NCBI GenBank assembly: GCA_013694835.1
Contig: JACDBP010000288.1
Coordinates: 1 to 6,828 of the forward strand
Reading direction: 5' to 3'
DNA length: 6,828 bases
From: Chloroflexota bacterium
Lineage (GTDB): Bacteria > Chloroflexota > Limnocylindria > Limnocylindrales > CSP1-4
The first letter of the stretch is position 1. Every line of letters begins with the position of its first letter. A program made the position numbers and the translations under genes. Below the pieces are notes generated by a model. The model searched no databases. It saw only the letters and a program-made list of their open reading frames with translations, and had not been told where the DNA came from. Below are positions 5,807 through 6,828 of this stretch, piece by piece.

Positions 5807-6828
5807 CTACGCGCAGGAGTTGGGTTCGGGCGCCGGCGCCTGTTCGATTCGCTGTTTCGCGAACTCGGTGGCGGCGGCCGCGTCCCACTGGTCCATCAGC
5901 AGCGCCCGATCCCAGGAGAGCACGGCGTACCTCGTGGTGATCTTGTCGAACCTGACGACCATGACCTTGTTCGGCACCTGGCACTGCTGAGCACCTGGGG
6001 TCTGCGGCTGGGCCTCCCACCACTCTCGGAGCGCCCGGAGGTCTCCATCCGATGGGCAGCTGCCCTCGCAGCTGTACGCGGCGACGATGAAGCCGTGCTC
6101 CAGGTTGTGCACCCAGCCTCCGGGATGCGTCTGCTCTGCGGGACCGTAGAAGTTGCGCTTGATCGGACCGCGGCCCGCGGCGTTGAAATGCGGGCCTGAA
6201 GCCGGTGGACAGTTGGTGTACTCGAGGGTCGTGTTCAGGTTCAGCTCGTGGTTGTTGTCCATGTCCGACACGGTCTGTCCGAGCGGGATCGTCGGGCTGG
6301 GCGCAGGACCGGAGGGCGATGGCGAAGGGGTCACCGATGGCGGTGCCGATCCGGGCGGCGACGCGGAGACTGCTGCGGATGCGGACGGGGCAGCCGAGGC
6401 CGACGCGCTCGGGCTGGGTACGACGGGCGCTGAGGGGTTGGCGGATGCGGCTCCCGAGGGGCTGGCCGAGGGCGATGCCGAAGCCGAGTATGAGGGCGAT
6501 GCCGACGCCGATGCCGAGGGCGATGCCGATGCCGAGGATGAGGGCGATGCCGATGCCGACGGGCTCGGCGAGGGGCTGGGCGGCGTCGGCGGTCGGGTCG
6601 CCGGAGGCGCCGGCGTGTAGAGCGTCTTGCACGTGTACTCGGCGCGCGTGGCCGAGGAGAGGAAGAACACGCCGATCAGAGCCAGTCCCAACGCCGAGAA
6701 GGCGAGCAGCAGCACGCTCCGGTAGCGGTCGAAGAACGTACGCTCCTCGTAGCGGCGCACTGGGCGTCGGCGGCCGGTGCGAGCCGTGCCGGCGGGTGAC
6801 GTCGATGGCGAACGGGACGCGCCGGCCG
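5807..6828 (-). CDS. DUF3105 family protein with membrane anchor and Ser/Pro/Ala linker, 5' end probably outside window
   Basis: Function unknown. The stop is TAG at 5807-5809. A GTG at 6758-6760 gives 317 residues, but the frame stays open to the window edge, and the codons before the GTG encode a basic stretch (TGRRRPVRRYEER) that looks like a continuous cytoplasmic tail. There is no Shine-Dalgarno before that GTG and no other start codon in 6761-6828, so I place the true start beyond 6828. Numbering from the GTG: basic tail, membrane helix (about 16-35), Ser/Pro/Ala linker (about 49-158), then the DUF3105 domain with YTNCPPASGPHF (181-192) and WVHNLEHGFIVAAY (216-229), the family's conserved PP-x-SGPH and HNLEHG signatures. 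Those histidines could bind metal or be catalytic; that is speculation. Cysteines 44, 184, 231, 235, 260 and 316 in the probably exported part might form disulfides. It lies just upstream of tdh on the same strand and may be cotranscribed. Confidence 0.88.
   Translation of the reverse strand, partial: AGASRSPSTSPAGTARTGRRRPVRRYEERTFFDRYRSVLLLAFSALGLALIGVFFLSSATRAEYTCKTLYTPAPPATRPPTPPSPSPSPSASASPSSSASASPSASASASPSYSASASPSASPSGAASANPSAPVVPSPSASASAAPSASAAVSASPPGSAPPSVTPSPSPSGPAPSPTIPLGQTVSDMDNNHELNLNTTLEYTNCPPASGPHFNAAGRGPIKRNFYGPAEQTHPGGWVHNLEHGFIVAAYSCEGSCPSDGDLRALREWWEAQPQTPGAQQCQVPNKVMVVRFDKITTRYAVLSWDRALLMDQWDAAAATEFAKQRIEQAPAPEPNSCA
6287..6616 (-). repeat. Low-complexity Ser/Pro/Ala linker coding region
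   Basis: About 110 codons of the DUF3105 gene encode almost only Ser, Pro and Ala with a few Thr, Gly, Val, Asn and Tyr. It separates the membrane helix from the DUF3105 domain. A stretch like this is expected to be extended and disordered, suiting a spacer that holds the domain away from the membrane. In other frames it yields artificial Gly/Ile/Ala/Leu or Asp/Glu/Ala/Gly repeats. Confidence 0.9.
6468..6563 (-). repeat. 24-bp minisatellite, four copies, in the DUF3105 linker
   Basis: Four contiguous 24-bp units (6468-6491, 6492-6515, 6516-6539, 6540-6563) share an identical first 14 bases on the + strand (gagggcgatgccga) and diverge toward their ends. Each is eight codons and encodes a version of x-SASASPS, where x includes Ser, Ala and Tyr. 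Copy-number change by slippage would stay in frame and only alter linker length. Confidence 0.9.

Noticed and set aside
4704..5990. + strand open frame of 428 codons antisense to tdh
   Set aside because: It is rich in His, Arg, Asp and Val with no domain signature, as produced by antisense reading of a GC-rich gene. The Tdh reading is unambiguous.
6153..6620. + strand open frame encoding an acidic Asp/Glu/Ala/Gly repeat that resembles a calcium-binding or adhesin repeat
   Set aside because: The acidic repeat is the antisense reading of the Ser/Pro/Ala linker and its 24-bp minisatellite; there is no signal sequence or other domain.
5754..6632. Upstream extension of the tdh frame for 293 codons, with Ile/Gly/Ala/Leu repeats that look membrane-like
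   Set aside because: It overlaps the DUF3105 gene out of frame; Tdh similarity begins at the ATG at 5751-5753 and the repeats come from the linker DNA.

Overview
The window is GC-rich, with G or C at most third codon positions, and is densely coding. It holds five genes: one on the + strand and four on the - strand. Long antisense open frames lie over every gene, as expected at this base composition, and I read them as shadows. The Ser/Pro-rich linkers on membrane-anchored proteins, a DUF3105 protein, the ArgRS and Kbl/Tdh sequence types and a YGQPP-repeat membrane peptidase suggest a Chloroflexota (Limnocylindria-like) or high-GC actinobacterial genome. That placement is an inference from general resemblance; there is no marker tree behind it.

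Layout, left to right. Positions 1-1690 (+) hold the 3'-portion of a gene for a membrane-anchored zinc-metallopeptidase-like protein: a YGQPP-repeat cytoplasmic tail, one membrane helix, a long Ser/Thr/Pro-rich linker, then a domain with HEFTH and a downstream EGDA. Its stop lies 7 bp from the stop of the convergent argS (1698-3410, -). Upstream of argS on the - strand are kbl (3460-4677), tdh (4722-5753, possibly starting as far up as 5801) and a DUF3105 gene (5807 to the right edge, 5' end probably outside the window). There is no gene-free stretch longer than about 55 bp.

Functionally, Tdh oxidises L-threonine to 2-amino-3-ketobutyrate and Kbl cleaves that with CoA into glycine and acetyl-CoA, so this is a complete two-step threonine degradation pathway. 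The genes are adjacent with a 44-bp gap, and kbl has a strong Shine-Dalgarno. The DUF3105 gene, tdh, kbl and argS are co-directional with gaps of about 5-53, 44 and 49 bp, so they could be one transcript. No functional link is evident between threonine breakdown and arginyl-tRNA synthetase or DUF3105. The two edge genes both encode proteins predicted to be anchored by one N-terminal helix with the globular domain outside the membrane.

I do not see a mobile element, CRISPR array, RNA gene, phage gene or evident new system. The points worth a second look are modest: a Cys-to-Asp change in the structural zinc site of Tdh, in-frame tandem repeats in both linker proteins, a hairpin that would cover the argS ribosome-binding site, and the uncharacterised exported metallopeptidase.
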